Below, one piece after another: positions 16,252 through 22,997 of a stretch of 30,356 nt of DNA (position 1 is its first letter; each line of letters opens with the position of its first letter). The notes under the pieces are model-generated. The model was not told the DNA's origin. It was given only the letters and a program-made list of their open reading frames with translations, and searched no databases. The position numbers and the translations under genes were made by a program. The DNA comes from Chitinophagaceae bacterium UBA3961 (GTDB taxonomy: Bacteria > Bacteroidota > Bacteroidia > Chitinophagales > Chitinophagaceae), in NCBI GenBank assembly GCA_002385265.1, contig DGDD01000295.1, positions 31,753 to 62,108 of the forward strand. Reading direction: 5' to 3'.

Positions 16252-16932
16252 TTAAGATTGATGAGTATAAAATTCTTTGATATAAACGGGTTCAGAATAA
16301 GGCAGATCAGTAAATTTTTGCATTAAAAACAGATTAAAAGCAATCTTTGCAAATGCGCTACCAATCACAGTTGTAGCGGAAAAGAGTACACCGTCTTTCG
16401 TACACAAACTTCGAAATTTTGCGGAACCGTTTCCGCAAAAAACTATGTCATTATTTTGTAAATATTTTTCGTACGACCCCCCCGATAGTATCAACGCTTC
16501 CGGTTTGCTCTCTTCATTCAAATTAAAATCATAAACCGCTGTAAACACTTCCATCCTTCTTGCATCAATCATCGGAACAATATAATCTACCCTTCTACCC
16601 ATTTGCATTAGCTCTACTTGCATAGACGCCGCTAATAATAACAATGTGCCAACACCAATTAATGGCTTGTTTAGCGCATAGGCGAGACCTTTAGCTGTCG
16701 ACATCCCTACCCTTAATCCCGTATATGAACCGGGACCCTCACTTACCGCAATGGCATCCAACGCCGATAACTCAAAACCGGTTTCATCAAACATCCTTTT
16801 AATCGCAGTATGTATCCAAGATGCATGATCTCTTTGATTCGTTTCAACATCCGATGCTAAAACCACGCCATCTTTGGATAGCCACAAGCCACCCTGTTCA
16901 GTAGCCGTATCAATCAATAATATCAATGCCAT
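16252..16932 (-). CDS. tsaB: tRNA threonylcarbamoyladenosine biosynthesis protein TsaB
   Basis: A 226-residue protein of the ASKHA-fold TsaB/YeaZ family, the scaffold partner of TsaD in making t6A37 on ANN-decoding tRNAs. It starts ILLIDTATEQGGLWL, continues with HASWIHTAIKRMF, and has the signature IAVSEGPGSYTGLRVGMSTAKGLAYAL (about 62-88). As in TsaB generally, the metal-binding histidines of TsaD are lacking. Its ATG overlaps the stop codon of the upstream dehydrogenase-like gene in TAATG, so the two are translationally coupled. TsaD, TsaE and TsaC are not in the window. Confidence 0.93.
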   Translation of the reverse strand: MALILLIDTATEQGGLWLSKDGVVLASDVETNQRDHASWIHTAIKRMFDETGFELSALDAIAVSEGPGSYTGLRVGMSTAKGLAYALNKPLIGVGTLLLLAASMQVELMQMGRRVDYIVPMIDARRMEVFTAVYDFNLNEESKPEALILSGGSYEKYLQNNDIVFCGNGSAKFRSLCTKDGVLFSATTVIGSAFAKIAFNLFLMQKFTDLPYSEPVYIKEFYTHQS

Positions 16933-17549
16933 TATCCTTGTATTTTAACACATTCATTAATCAACAATGGAGCCACAGTATACCGAGAATCCTCAGTAGC
17001 CAAGCGTTTCATCAATCGAAATACCTGCTCTTTTCCAATGCTTTCAGCCCATTCAAAAGGTCCATACGGGTAACCCGTCCCTAACTTCATAGCAATATCA
17101 ATATCTTCTTTGCTGCTAATTCCATCCCCGGCAGTTATGTAGGCCTCGTTTATAATACAGGCTACCACCCGAGCCCCAATCATTCCCGGAACATCCGGAA
17201 CTACTCGGTATTGCTTTCCAATTGTCTCAAAAAAACGATCGCAAATAGCTCTTTGTTCTTCGCTCAATCCCGCAATTTCCCAAACTGCTCTTTTCAAAAA
17301 GCCATTCCACCCGTTAAACCGCGCAAATGGAACCGAATCAACTACCTCATTCACTAATATCAAAGCACCGGATCTTTGCATCAATACAGCATCTCTTTCC
17401 GGATCTTTATGATAACTCATGTCAACATAAACATCTGCGGTACTGGCAGCCAAGGCCCTCACCGACCCACACCACAACCAGTCTCCTTCACCAAAAGCCG
17501 CTACCCAAGCCTGTTTTTGATCATCATTCGCCAATATCGCAATTTGCAT
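16932..17549 (-). CDS. Degenerate 3-hydroxyacyl-CoA dehydrogenase-like protein
   Basis: A 205-residue protein. Residues about 117-205 are a good 3-hydroxyacyl-CoA dehydrogenase C-terminal domain: DVPGMIGARVVACIINEAY (119-137), then DIDIAMKLGTGYPYGPFEWA (149-168). The N-terminal part (1-95) looks like a shrunken NAD domain: there is no GxGxxG, and where the active enzyme has LHFFNP with catalytic His this protein has FNGWNGF. It is about 80 residues shorter than normal HBD/HCDH proteins. Catalysis therefore seems unlikely. ATG 17549 is chosen; an in-frame ATG at 17588 would add 13 residues, and the -7 box at 17565-17572 lies between them. It is coupled to tsaB by the TAATG overlap. A binding or regulatory role is possible but unproven. 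Confidence 0.75.
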   Translation of the reverse strand: MQIAILANDDQKQAWVAAFGEGDWLWCGSVRALAASTADVYVDMSYHKDPERDAVLMQRSGALILVNEVVDSVPFARFNGWNGFLKRAVWEIAGLSEEQRAICDRFFETIGKQYRVVPDVPGMIGARVVACIINEAYITAGDGISSKEDIDIAMKLGTGYPYGPFEWAESIGKEQVFRLMKRLATEDSRYTVAPLLINECVKIQG

Positions 17550-17564
17550 GCTTCTAATTTTCTG

Positions 17565-17572
17565 CAAAAATA
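17565..17572 (-). promoter_or_regulatory. -7 box TATTTTTG for the dehydrogenase-like gene and tsaB
   Basis: TATTTTTG on the minus strand fits TAnnTTTG exactly and ends 15 bases before the ATG at 17549. Its position inside the longer ORF supports the downstream start. Confidence 0.5.
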
Positions 17573-17618
17573 ACCCTTTCTCCCCCATCTCTTCATTTCA
17601 TTCAGCAGCTACTAATGT

Positions 17619-17636
17619 GGGCCCCCTACAGGGCCC
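17619..17636. repeat. GC-rich perfect inverted repeat GGGCCC...GGGCCC
   Basis: Two copies of the self-complementary GGGCCC are separated by CCTACA, so a short stable hairpin can form on both strands. It lies in the 241-base divergent gap between the dehydrogenase-like gene and ridA. There is no T tract, so a terminator is unlikely. Its GC content stands out from the AT-rich surroundings. Confidence 0.45.
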
Positions 17637-17679
17637 TACTGATATGCGCCCCCTGCCCCTCCTCTTGCTTCTTTGTATT

Positions 17680-17729
17680 TCCTCGTTCCTCGTCTCCTCG
17701 CTTCCTCGTTCCTGTATACCGGCTGTTCC
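17680..17729. repeat. C/T-rich dispersed intergenic repeat
   Basis: CCTCGTTCCTCGTCTCCTCG, a second CCTCGTTCCTGTAT and a CTGTTCC end make up this segment. Positions 17688-17729 align with 30010-30051 over about 42 bases with only a handful of mismatches. The window start carries a shorter copy. It is followed directly by the AT-rich element at 17730-17762. Confidence 0.6.
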
Positions 17730-17762
17730 ATTATTAATTATTAATTCCTAATTCTTAATTAC
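17730..17762. repeat. AT-rich intergenic element upstream of ridA
   Basis: ATTATTAATTATTAATTCCT followed by AATTCTTAATT is the clearest copy of the AT-rich family also found at 2672, 4765, 24712 and 28935. It lies just upstream of the ridA -7 box. Confidence 0.55.
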
Positions 17763-17779
17763 TCCCTCTCGCTTTTCCT

Positions 17780-17787
17780 TATTTTTG
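17780..17787 (+). promoter_or_regulatory. -7 box TATTTTTG three bases before the ridA start
   Basis: TATTTTTG is an exact TAnnTTTG and only GGC separates it from ATG 17791. As at ispG, transcription would begin at or next to the start codon, giving a leaderless mRNA. The longer reading frame beginning with TTG at 17785 would start inside this box and is rejected. Confidence 0.5.
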
Positions 17788-17790
17788 GGC

Positions 17791-18171
17791 ATGGAAAAAA
17801 CGATTATCAATTCTAACAGTGCACCGGCCCCCATTGGGCCCTATAGTCAAGCCGTTCAAGTAGGAAACCTCCTTTTCTTATCAGGTCAAGTGGCCATCAA
17901 TCCCACCACCGGTACCATCGACGCAACAGATGTTCTAGGAGAAACACATCAGGTAATGCACAACCTGAAAGCAGTGTTAGCTGAAGCAGGAATGGACTTC
18001 AGCAACGTGGTTAAAACCACCATTTTCCTTTCTGATATGGACTTGTTCTCCACGGTAAATGAAGTATACGGTAAGTATTTTCAAGGGAACTTTCCGGCCC
18101 GAGAAACCGTAGCTGTAAAAGGATTGCCTAAAAATGTAAACGTTGAAATCAGTATGATCGCTTCTAAATAA
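17791..18171 (+). CDS. ridA: RidA-family enamine/imine deaminase
   Basis: RidA hydrolyses reactive enamines and imines, such as 2-aminoacrylate released by PLP enzymes. The 126-residue length is typical. The landmarks are SAPAPIGPYSQAVQVGNLLFLSGQ (near 10-33), a central VVKTTIFLSDMDLF, and FPARETVAVKGLP, where the Arg binds the substrate carboxylate, followed by VEISMIA. It precedes the PLP-dependent kbl by 25 bases, so the two probably form an operon in which RidA protects against PLP-enzyme by-products. Confidence 0.93.
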   Translation: MEKTIINSNSAPAPIGPYSQAVQVGNLLFLSGQVAINPTTGTIDATDVLGETHQVMHNLKAVLAEAGMDFSNVVKTTIFLSDMDLFSTVNEVYGKYFQGNFPARETVAVKGLPKNVNVEISMIASK

Positions 18172-18196
18172 TTAATTCACATCTCATAGTTCTTGC

Positions 18197-19384
18197 ATGA
18201 ATCCATCATTATCGAACCGAATTGCTCAGGAGTTAGAGGAAATCAAAACCGCCGGCCTCTTTAAAACCGAACGCATCATCGAATCTCCCCAAGGAGCAGA
18301 AATAATAGTAAACGGCAAAAAAGTATTGAACTTTTGCGCAAACAACTACTTAGGACTCTCTTCTCATCCAAAAGTGCTGGAAGCAGCAAAAAAATACATT
18401 GACCTGAGAGGATTTGGAATGAGCAGTGTTCGCTTTATCTGCGGAACACAAGACATTCACAAAGAACTCGAGGCTAAGATTTCCGCATTTCTTGGTACCG
18501 AAGATACCATCTTATATGCAGCAGCTTTTGATGCCAACGGAGGTGTTTTCGAACCGCTCTTCAATGAACAAGATGCCATCATTTCTGATGCACTGAACCA
18601 CGCTTCCATTATTGATGGCGTTCGTTTGTGCAAAGCCCAACGCTTTCGCTACGAACATAACAATATGGACGACCTCGAAGCGAAACTAAAAGAAGCCGCC
18701 GGAGCAAGAAGCAGAATCATTGTAACAGACGGTTCATTCAGCATGGACGGCACCATCGCACAACTCGATAAAATTGTGGCATTGGCAGAGCAATACGATG
18801 CTGCTATTATGGTAGACGAATGTCACAGCAGCGGCTTCCTGGGCAAAACCGGTAGAGGCACACACGAATACAGAGGAGTAATGGGAAAGATCGACATCAT
18901 TACCGGAACCTTGGGTAAAGCATTGGGCGGTGCCTCCGGTGGATTTACCTCAGGCAAAAAAGAAGTGATTGAAATGTTGCGTCAGCGCTCACGTCCCTAT
19001 TTGTTCTCAAACACACTTGCACCCAGCATTGTTGGTGCCTCTATCGCCGTGTTGGATTTACTTAGTGAAACAACTGAATTGCGCGACAAATTGGAGTTCA
19101 ACACAAAATATTTCAGAGATAACATGACGAAAGCGGGCTTCGACATTAAACCCGGAGATCACCCCATCGTTCCTATCATGTTATACGATGCAGTAGTTGC
19201 TCAAAAATTTGCAGCAGCGTTATTAAATGAAGGAATTTATGTGATCGGATTCTTCTATCCGGTTGTTGCCAAAGGACTGGCACGAATCCGGGTTCAATTA
19301 AGTGCCGCCCACGACCAACACCACCTCGATACCGCAATCGCTGCATTCACGAAAGTGGGTAAAGAACTCGGTGTTCTCAAATAA
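18197..19384 (+). CDS. kbl: Glycine C-acetyltransferase (2-amino-3-ketobutyrate CoA ligase)
   Basis: A 395-residue PLP enzyme of the alpha-oxoamine synthase family, converting 2-amino-3-ketobutyrate and CoA to glycine and acetyl-Co[15 protein letters not shown] (45-58) and [16 protein letters not shown] (77-92) are family blocks. AAFDANGG (109-116) favours Kbl over serine palmitoyltransferase or [13 protein letters not shown] (206-214) carries Asp207 and His210, and the PLP lysine is Lys241 in GTLGKALGG. Threonine dehydrogenase, the usual partner, is absent here. A close Bacteroidota relative is serine palmitoyltransferase, but the DANGG block argues for Kbl. Confidence 0.9.
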   Translation: MNPSLSNRIAQELEEIKTAGLFKTERIIESPQGAEIIVNGKKVLNFCANNYLGLSSHPKVLEAAKKYIDLRGFGMSSVRFICGTQDIHKELEAKISAFLGTEDTILYAAAFDANGGVFEPLFNEQDAIISDALNHASIIDGVRLCKAQRFRYEHNNMDDLEAKLKEAAGARSRIIVTDGSFSMDGTIAQLDKIVALAEQYDAAIMVDECHSSGFLGKTGRGTHEYRGVMGKIDIITGTLGKALGGASGGFTSGKKEVIEMLRQRSRPYLFSNTLAPSIVGASIAVLDLLSETTELRDKLEFNTKYFRDNMTKAGFDIKPGDHPIVPIMLYDAVVAQKFAAALLNEGIYVIGFFYPVVAKGLARIRVQLSAAHDQHHLDTAIAAFTKVGKELGVLK

Positions 19385-19411
19385 GATTTATTCTCAAATT
19401 CTTTACTTTTC

Positions 19412-19440
19412 AAAAGAGAACCCCAGGGTTCTCTTTTTGT
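19412..19440 (+). terminator. Intrinsic terminator of ridA-kbl
   Basis: AAGAGAACC, loop CCAG, GGTTCTCTT forms a 9-base stem followed by TTTG; it begins about 28 bases after the kbl stop. It separates this operon from the ECF locus. Confidence 0.85.
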
Positions 19441-19517
19441 TTGCCTTAATTGATCCTACCTTTCTACGCTAAAAACAACAGTACAATTAACGCTACTCGG
19501 AAATTTATCGTCCAACC

Positions 19518-19543
19518 TGTAACATTCCCCTTATTGCTGCGTC
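19518..19543 (+). promoter_or_regulatory. ECF-sigma-type promoter of the small membrane protein gene
   Basis: TGTAAC (19518-19523, in CCTGTAACATTCCCC) is followed after 16 bases by CGTCTTAT (CGTC at 19540-19543), 21 bases before ATG 19565. The flanking CCTGTAACATT and CCCCTTATT are shared with the sigma gene's own promoter at 19842-19868. Confidence 0.7.
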
Positions 19544-19564
19544 TTATTCCTACAACCAGCCTTT

Positions 19565-19768
19565 ATGTTTCGCAAGAATTTTATACGCTTTGTTTGGACC
19601 ATTTTCGTCGCCTCCGCAATTTTAGTTGTGGCAGCCGCCATACGTCAAAACAACGGCTTGAATTCAGATCTAATTGAAAGTCAAACTGATAAGCCTGATT
19701 TGGGCAACGGTGAATTTATTATCCTTGAAAGTTTAGGAGCCTATATTCTACCCAAAATAATACAATAA
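19565..19768 (+). CDS. Small single-pass membrane protein, unknown, ECF-linked
   Basis: A predicted 67-residue protein with a basic N-terminus (MFRKNFIRF), one membrane helix (about 9-26, VWTIFVASAILVVAAAI), then a polar stretch and a hydrophobic end (FIILESLGAYILPKII). No family is recognised. Support for it being real comes from context: an ECF-type promoter 21 bases upstream and a clean terminator about 30 bases after its stop, making a self-contained transcription unit just before the ECF sigma gene. An overlapping 75-residue frame (19450-19677) starts before the promoter and is rejected. It could be a small envelope-stress effector or modulator of the anti-sigma protein; both are inference. 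Confidence 0.6.
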   Translation: MFRKNFIRFVWTIFVASAILVVAAAIRQNNGLNSDLIESQTDKPDLGNGEFIILESLGAYILPKIIQ

Positions 19769-19799
19769 CTACCTGATATATAAACACTTATCTTTAGTA

Positions 19800-19827
19800 A
19801 GGAGGCCCAAAGGCCTCTTTTTTTATT
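19800..19827 (+). terminator. Intrinsic terminator after the small membrane protein gene
   Basis: GAGGCC, loop CAAA, GGCCTC forms a 6-base GC-rich stem (extendable by two weak pairs) followed by a run of seven or more T. It lies 15 bases before the next ECF-type promoter. Confidence 0.85.
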
Positions 19828-19841
19828 TTTTTCAAAAACCC

Positions 19842-19868
19842 TGTAACATTATCTCCCCCTTATTCGTA
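19842..19868 (+). promoter_or_regulatory. ECF-sigma-type promoter of the sigma factor operon
   Basis: TGTAAC (19842-19847) is followed after 17 bases by CGTACTAC (CGTA at 19865-19868), 36 bases before ATG 19905. It shares CCTGTAACATT and a CCCCTTATT spacer block with the 19518 site. This predicts autoregulation of the sigma factor. Confidence 0.68.
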
Positions 19869-19904
19869 CTACCTTTAATCAGCTAACCTTTCCTAATCAA
19901 CTGT

Positions 19905-20390
19905 ATGACCGAAAGAGAATATAACCAATGTGTAAATCAGTACGCCGACAACGTGTACCGCTTTATATATAAAAATCTCAGGCACGAAGAAGATGCCAGA
20001 GACGTGGTTCAAACAGCATTTGAAAAAATGTGGGTGAACAGAGACGAAGTAGACGCTTCGAAATCTAAAAGCTACCTTTTCACCGTTGCCTATCACCAAA
20101 TGATAGACCATCTGCGTAAAGTGAAAAGAATTACGCTAAAAGATGAATTCAAAGAAGACGCTCGCGTTATTGATCGCCCCGTTTCGAATACAAAAAAGAT
20201 CCTTGATGAAGCATTGAGCCGTTTACCGGAACAACAAAAATCACTGGTTCTTTTAAAAGACTATGAAGGATACTCCTATGAGGAGATCGGGAAAATAACA
20301 GGCCTCAGTGAAAGTCAAGTTAAAGTGTACTTGCACAGAGCCCGTGTTCAACTAAAAAATTATTTAGTAAGCCCCGAAAACGTATTATAA
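19905..20390 (+). CDS. ECF-family RNA polymerase sigma factor
   Basis: A 161-residue sigma factor with only regions 2 and 4. Region 2 (about 4-70) includes VYRFIYKNLRHEEDARDVVQ, the -10 recognition helix FEKMWVNRD and SYLFTVAYHQMIDHLRK. Region 4 (about 103-157) has LSRLPEQQKSLVLLKDYEGY, SYEEIGKITGLSESQVK as helix-turn-helix and VYLHRARVQLKNYL. It is followed after one base by the anti-sigma-like gene and then the outer-membrane barrel gene. Its own promoter has an ECF-type signature, repeated at 19518 and 14131-14156, so these are its likely targets. The stimulus is unknown. Confidence 0.93.
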   Translation: MTEREYNQCVNQYADNVYRFIYKNLRHEEDARDVVQTAFEKMWVNRDEVDASKSKSYLFTVAYHQMIDHLRKVKRITLKDEFKEDARVIDRPVSNTKKILDEALSRLPEQQKSLVLLKDYEGYSYEEIGKITGLSESQVKVYLHRARVQLKNYLVSPENVL

Positions 20391-20391
20391 C

Positions 20392-21468
20392 ATGAACATT
20401 AACAGATACAATTACGAAGAATATTTTCTGCTTTACGTAGACAACGAATTGTCTACCGAAGAACAAAAAGCTGTGGAAGCTTTTGTAGCGGAAAACCCCG
20501 ATCTGGCAGAAGAACTAACCCTTCTTCAAGAAACTGTTCAGTTGCCTGAATTGAAAACACCATTCTTCGATAAATCTTCTCTGTATAGAACTGAGAATGA
20601 AAATGCTTTTATCAATGAATTGAACTGCGAAGAAAAGTTTATTGATTATAGCGACAACGAACTCAGTAACGAAGAAAAAGCCAAAGTTGAAGCGTTCGTT
20701 TATCAAAATCCTCAACATCAAGCCAATTTCGAACTATTGCAATTAGCTCGCGTAACAGCAGACACTTCAATTGTATTCCCCGATAAGAACTTATTGTATA
20801 GAAAAGAAGAAGGAAAACGAGTTATTATGATTCGTTGGTGGCAGGTTGCCGCAGCAGCTGTTGTAATTCTCGCTATCGGCACTACCGGTTATTTCTATAA
20901 TAGCAAGCCTTCAGTTGAAATGGCAGGGACTCAACCAAAAGTGAACACACCTGCACCTTCTCAACAAGCAAATACAGCACCTGGATCAAAATCAATCGTT
21001 CTTCCTAGCGAAGAAGCAAGCTCACAAAAAGAAAACATAGCATATTCGCCGGTTAGAAATAGTGTGCCCAACAACGTTACTAGCGTTAAATCAACAAATG
21101 CTAATGGAAAAGAAAATAAATCTGAAAATCCTAGTAACTTTTCGAACAACACAATCGTTAAACCTATAGAGCCGATTGTTGCAGTAAACGAGCCTAAAAC
21201 AATAACTACTACACCAACTGTTATTGATGGGCCGGTAGATGTAAAAGGAATCGAAACTACTCCAAGTACACCGAGTATCGCAACCTATGCATCAAACACT
21301 GACAACAACAATGCTTTCGAACCTATCAATACCGATAACCGTCAAAAAGGTAAATTAAGAGGCTTCTTCCGCAAAGTTTCCCGGGTTGCAGAAAAAGCCA
21401 TGAGTATCAAAGGCGGTGAAGCCAGTGGAGATAACAATGTAAGCATTGCAGGTTTCGCGCTTCGTTAA
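20392..21468 (+). CDS. Probable membrane anti-sigma protein with a duplicated N-terminal domain
   Basis: A 358-residue protein placed one base after the sigma gene. Its cytoplasmic part holds two similar units at a 71-residue period: residues 8-66 (EEYFLLYVDNELSTEEQKAVEAFVAENP...) and 79-137 (EEKFIDYSDNELSNEEKAKVEAFVYQNP...), each ending in FxDKxxLYRxE. The unit resembles the helical opening of anti-sigma factors but lacks the HxxxCxxC zinc motif. One membrane helix follows (about 149-168), then a low-complexity Ser/Thr/Asn/Pro-rich periplasmic stretch to about 320 and a basic end, KLRGFFRKVSRVAEK. This layout fits sigma binding inside and signal sensing outside. The anti-sigma role is inferred from position and topology, not from a named family. 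Confidence 0.72.
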   Translation: MNINRYNYEEYFLLYVDNELSTEEQKAVEAFVAENPDLAEELTLLQETVQLPELKTPFFDKSSLYRTENENAFINELNCEEKFIDYSDNELSNEEKAKVEAFVYQNPQHQANFELLQLARVTADTSIVFPDKNLLYRKEEGKRVIMIRWWQVAAAAVVILAIGTTGYFYNSKPSVEMAGTQPKVNTPAPSQQANTAPGSKSIVLPSEEASSQKENIAYSPVRNSVPNNVTSVKSTNANGKENKSENPSNFSNNTIVKPIEPIVAVNEPKTITTTPTVIDGPVDVKGIETTPSTPSIATYASNTDNNNAFEPINTDNRQKGKLRGFFRKVSRVAEKAMSIKGGEASGDNNVSIAGFALR

Positions 21469-21499
21469 TAACAATCACTCAACTTCAAAAAAAATAATT

Positions 21500-22324
21500 A
21501 TGAAAAGGATGTTTTTACTCCTGACAGGATTTTGCTTTGCCATAGGCCTTCAAGCTCAGGAAACTGAAAAATCAGACACCGTAAAAATTGGAAACATTAC
21601 CATTATTAAGAAAGACGATGGTAAATCAAAAGGTTCTTCCTCTAATGACACCGAAGTGAAGATCGAAAAAAAGAAAAGTAAAGGAAAGTCAACCAATTGG
21701 GGTATTGTAGATATTGGAATCAATCAATTCAATGATCAAACCAATTATAGCAGCGCAGCTATCCAAGATCCTTCTACAGGCTTCGCACCCGGTGCAAACG
21801 AAGATTGGTTTAAATTGAGAAACAACAAATCAATCAACGTAAACATTTGGATCTTTACGCAACGTGTGAGCCTGATCAAAGATGTTGTGAATTTAAAATA
21901 CGGTATCGGTTTAGAGTTAAACAACTACCGTTTTTCAAGACAAGTGAAATTCAACACCGACCCTACGAAGGTAGTTCTTGACAATAGCACTTCTTACAGC
22001 AAGAACAAATTAGCAGCTGATTATTTAACCGTTCCAATGATGTTAAACTTCAACCTTACTCCTAAGAAAAAGAATCCGGTTGGCTTCAGTGCCGGAGTAA
22101 GCGCCGGTTATTTGTACAGCAGCCGTCAAAAAACGATCACAGCTGCCGACGGTAAGCAAAAAACAAGAAATGATTTCGACTTGCGTCCATTCAAACTTTC
22201 GTACGTAGGTGAACTGAACTTAGGTTTTATCCGCCTCTATGGTTCTCTCGCAACTCAAAGCATGTTTAAAAAAGGTTTAGACCAAACTCCATATAACATC
22301 GGTATCCGATTGAGCAATTGGTAA
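21500..22324 (+). CDS. Outer-membrane beta-barrel protein of the sigma operon
   Basis: A 274-residue exported protein with a signal peptide (1-20, ending IGLQAQ). A lysine/serine-rich linker (about 36-65) follows, then a predicted eight-strand-like barrel: WGIVDIGINQF, SINVNIWIFTQRVSLI, LKYGIGLELNNYRF, AADYLTVPMMLNF, PVGFSAGVSAGYLYSS, FKLSYVGELNLGF and a final strand ending in NIGIRLSNW. It fits the PorT/outer-membrane beta-barrel (OMP_b-brl) group. ATG 21500 is chosen; an upstream in-frame ATG at 21446 lies inside the anti-sigma gene and would block the signal peptide. It starts 31 bases after the anti-sigma stop and ends before a strong terminator. Confidence 0.85.
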   Translation: MKRMFLLLTGFCFAIGLQAQETEKSDTVKIGNITIIKKDDGKSKGSSSNDTEVKIEKKKSKGKSTNWGIVDIGINQFNDQTNYSSAAIQDPSTGFAPGANEDWFKLRNNKSINVNIWIFTQRVSLIKDVVNLKYGIGLELNNYRFSRQVKFNTDPTKVVLDNSTSYSKNKLAADYLTVPMMLNFNLTPKKKNPVGFSAGVSAGYLYSSRQKTITAADGKQKTRNDFDLRPFKLSYVGELNLGFIRLYGSLATQSMFKKGLDQTPYNIGIRLSNW

Positions 22325-22350
22325 TCGCTTTTCCCGATTTCTCTCATGTT

Positions 22351-22392
22351 AACCGACCGTCAGGGCAAATGATGGTCGGTTTTTATTTTTTT
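22351..22392 (+). terminator. Intrinsic terminator of the sigma operon
   Basis: AACCGACCGTC (22351-22361) pairs with GATGGTCGGTT (22371-22381) over 11 bases with one G-T pair, loop AGGGCAAAT, then TTTATTTTTTT. The T tract overlaps the last codons of the convergent DMT gene. Confidence 0.88.
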
Positions 22393-22826
22393 GTAACCAA
22401 CCATGCTCCCGCAATTACCAATCCTATTCCAAGTAACTTCTTCACTGTAATAGCACTAGCTGCTAAGCCTAACAATCCAAAATGATCCATCAATAGAGCT
22501 GTCGCCAATTGCCCCGCTACTATTAACACAAACATATTTGACGCACCTACTTGATGCACACTCAAAATCACAAAACTGACCACTATAACTCCCAAGAAGC
22601 CTCCGGTATATTTATACCACTCAATTCCCCGATACACTTCCACAGCCGGTAAAGACTGTTTCGAAAACAACAATATCAGCGCCAATGCCAGCGTACCACC
22701 TAGAAATGATAAAAATGCAGCTAGAATCGGATGATTCAATCCGGCACGCAGTTGACCATTCACCCCCGATTGAATAGACATCGATATCCCGGCAATTATT
22801 GGCATCAAGAAAAATAGGTATTTCAT
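22383..22826 (-). CDS. YdcZ/DUF606-type DMT-superfamily membrane protein
   Basis: A 147-residue protein with about five membrane segments, matching the short half-size DMT transporters annotated DUF606/YdcZ. The opening FFLMPIIAGISMSIQSGVNGQLR (4-26) with conserved Gln-Ser-Gly-Val-Asn-Gly, and the later GGFLGVIVVSFVI and VGASNMFVLIVAGQLATALLMDHFG blocks, are family-typical. ATG 22826 is chosen over an upstream in-frame ATG at 22880, which would add a polar leader and precede the -7 box at 22845-22852. The substrate is unknown. It is transcribed alone, convergent with the sigma operon. Confidence 0.85.
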   Translation of the reverse strand: MKYLFFLMPIIAGISMSIQSGVNGQLRAGLNHPILAAFLSFLGGTLALALILLFSKQSLPAVEVYRGIEWYKYTGGFLGVIVVSFVILSVHQVGASNMFVLIVAGQLATALLMDHFGLLGLAASAITVKKLLGIGLVIAGAWLVTKK

Positions 22827-22844
22827 ATTCAACTTATTATAACA

Positions 22845-22852
22845 CAAAGCTA
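22845..22852 (-). promoter_or_regulatory. -7 box TAGCTTTG of the DMT gene
   Basis: TAGCTTTG on the minus strand is an exact TAnnTTTG, 18 bases before ATG 22826. This also supports the shorter gene start. Confidence 0.5.
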
Positions 22853-22997
22853 ACAAACTGACCTCTAATCTGTTAATCATTAATTAATAGTACCATCCCC
22901 ATCGTCCTCCATTGCAAACTTGGCAAAAAGATTGTATGTTAGTACTTGAAAGTTAAACCGGAAAATCACAGCGAAATTCTACTTAAACGACCCCCGT

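Noticed and set aside
19450..19677. A 75-codon frame overlapping the small membrane protein gene
   Set aside because: It begins before the ECF-type promoter, has a poor composition and no recognisable features; the 19565 frame fits promoter and terminator.
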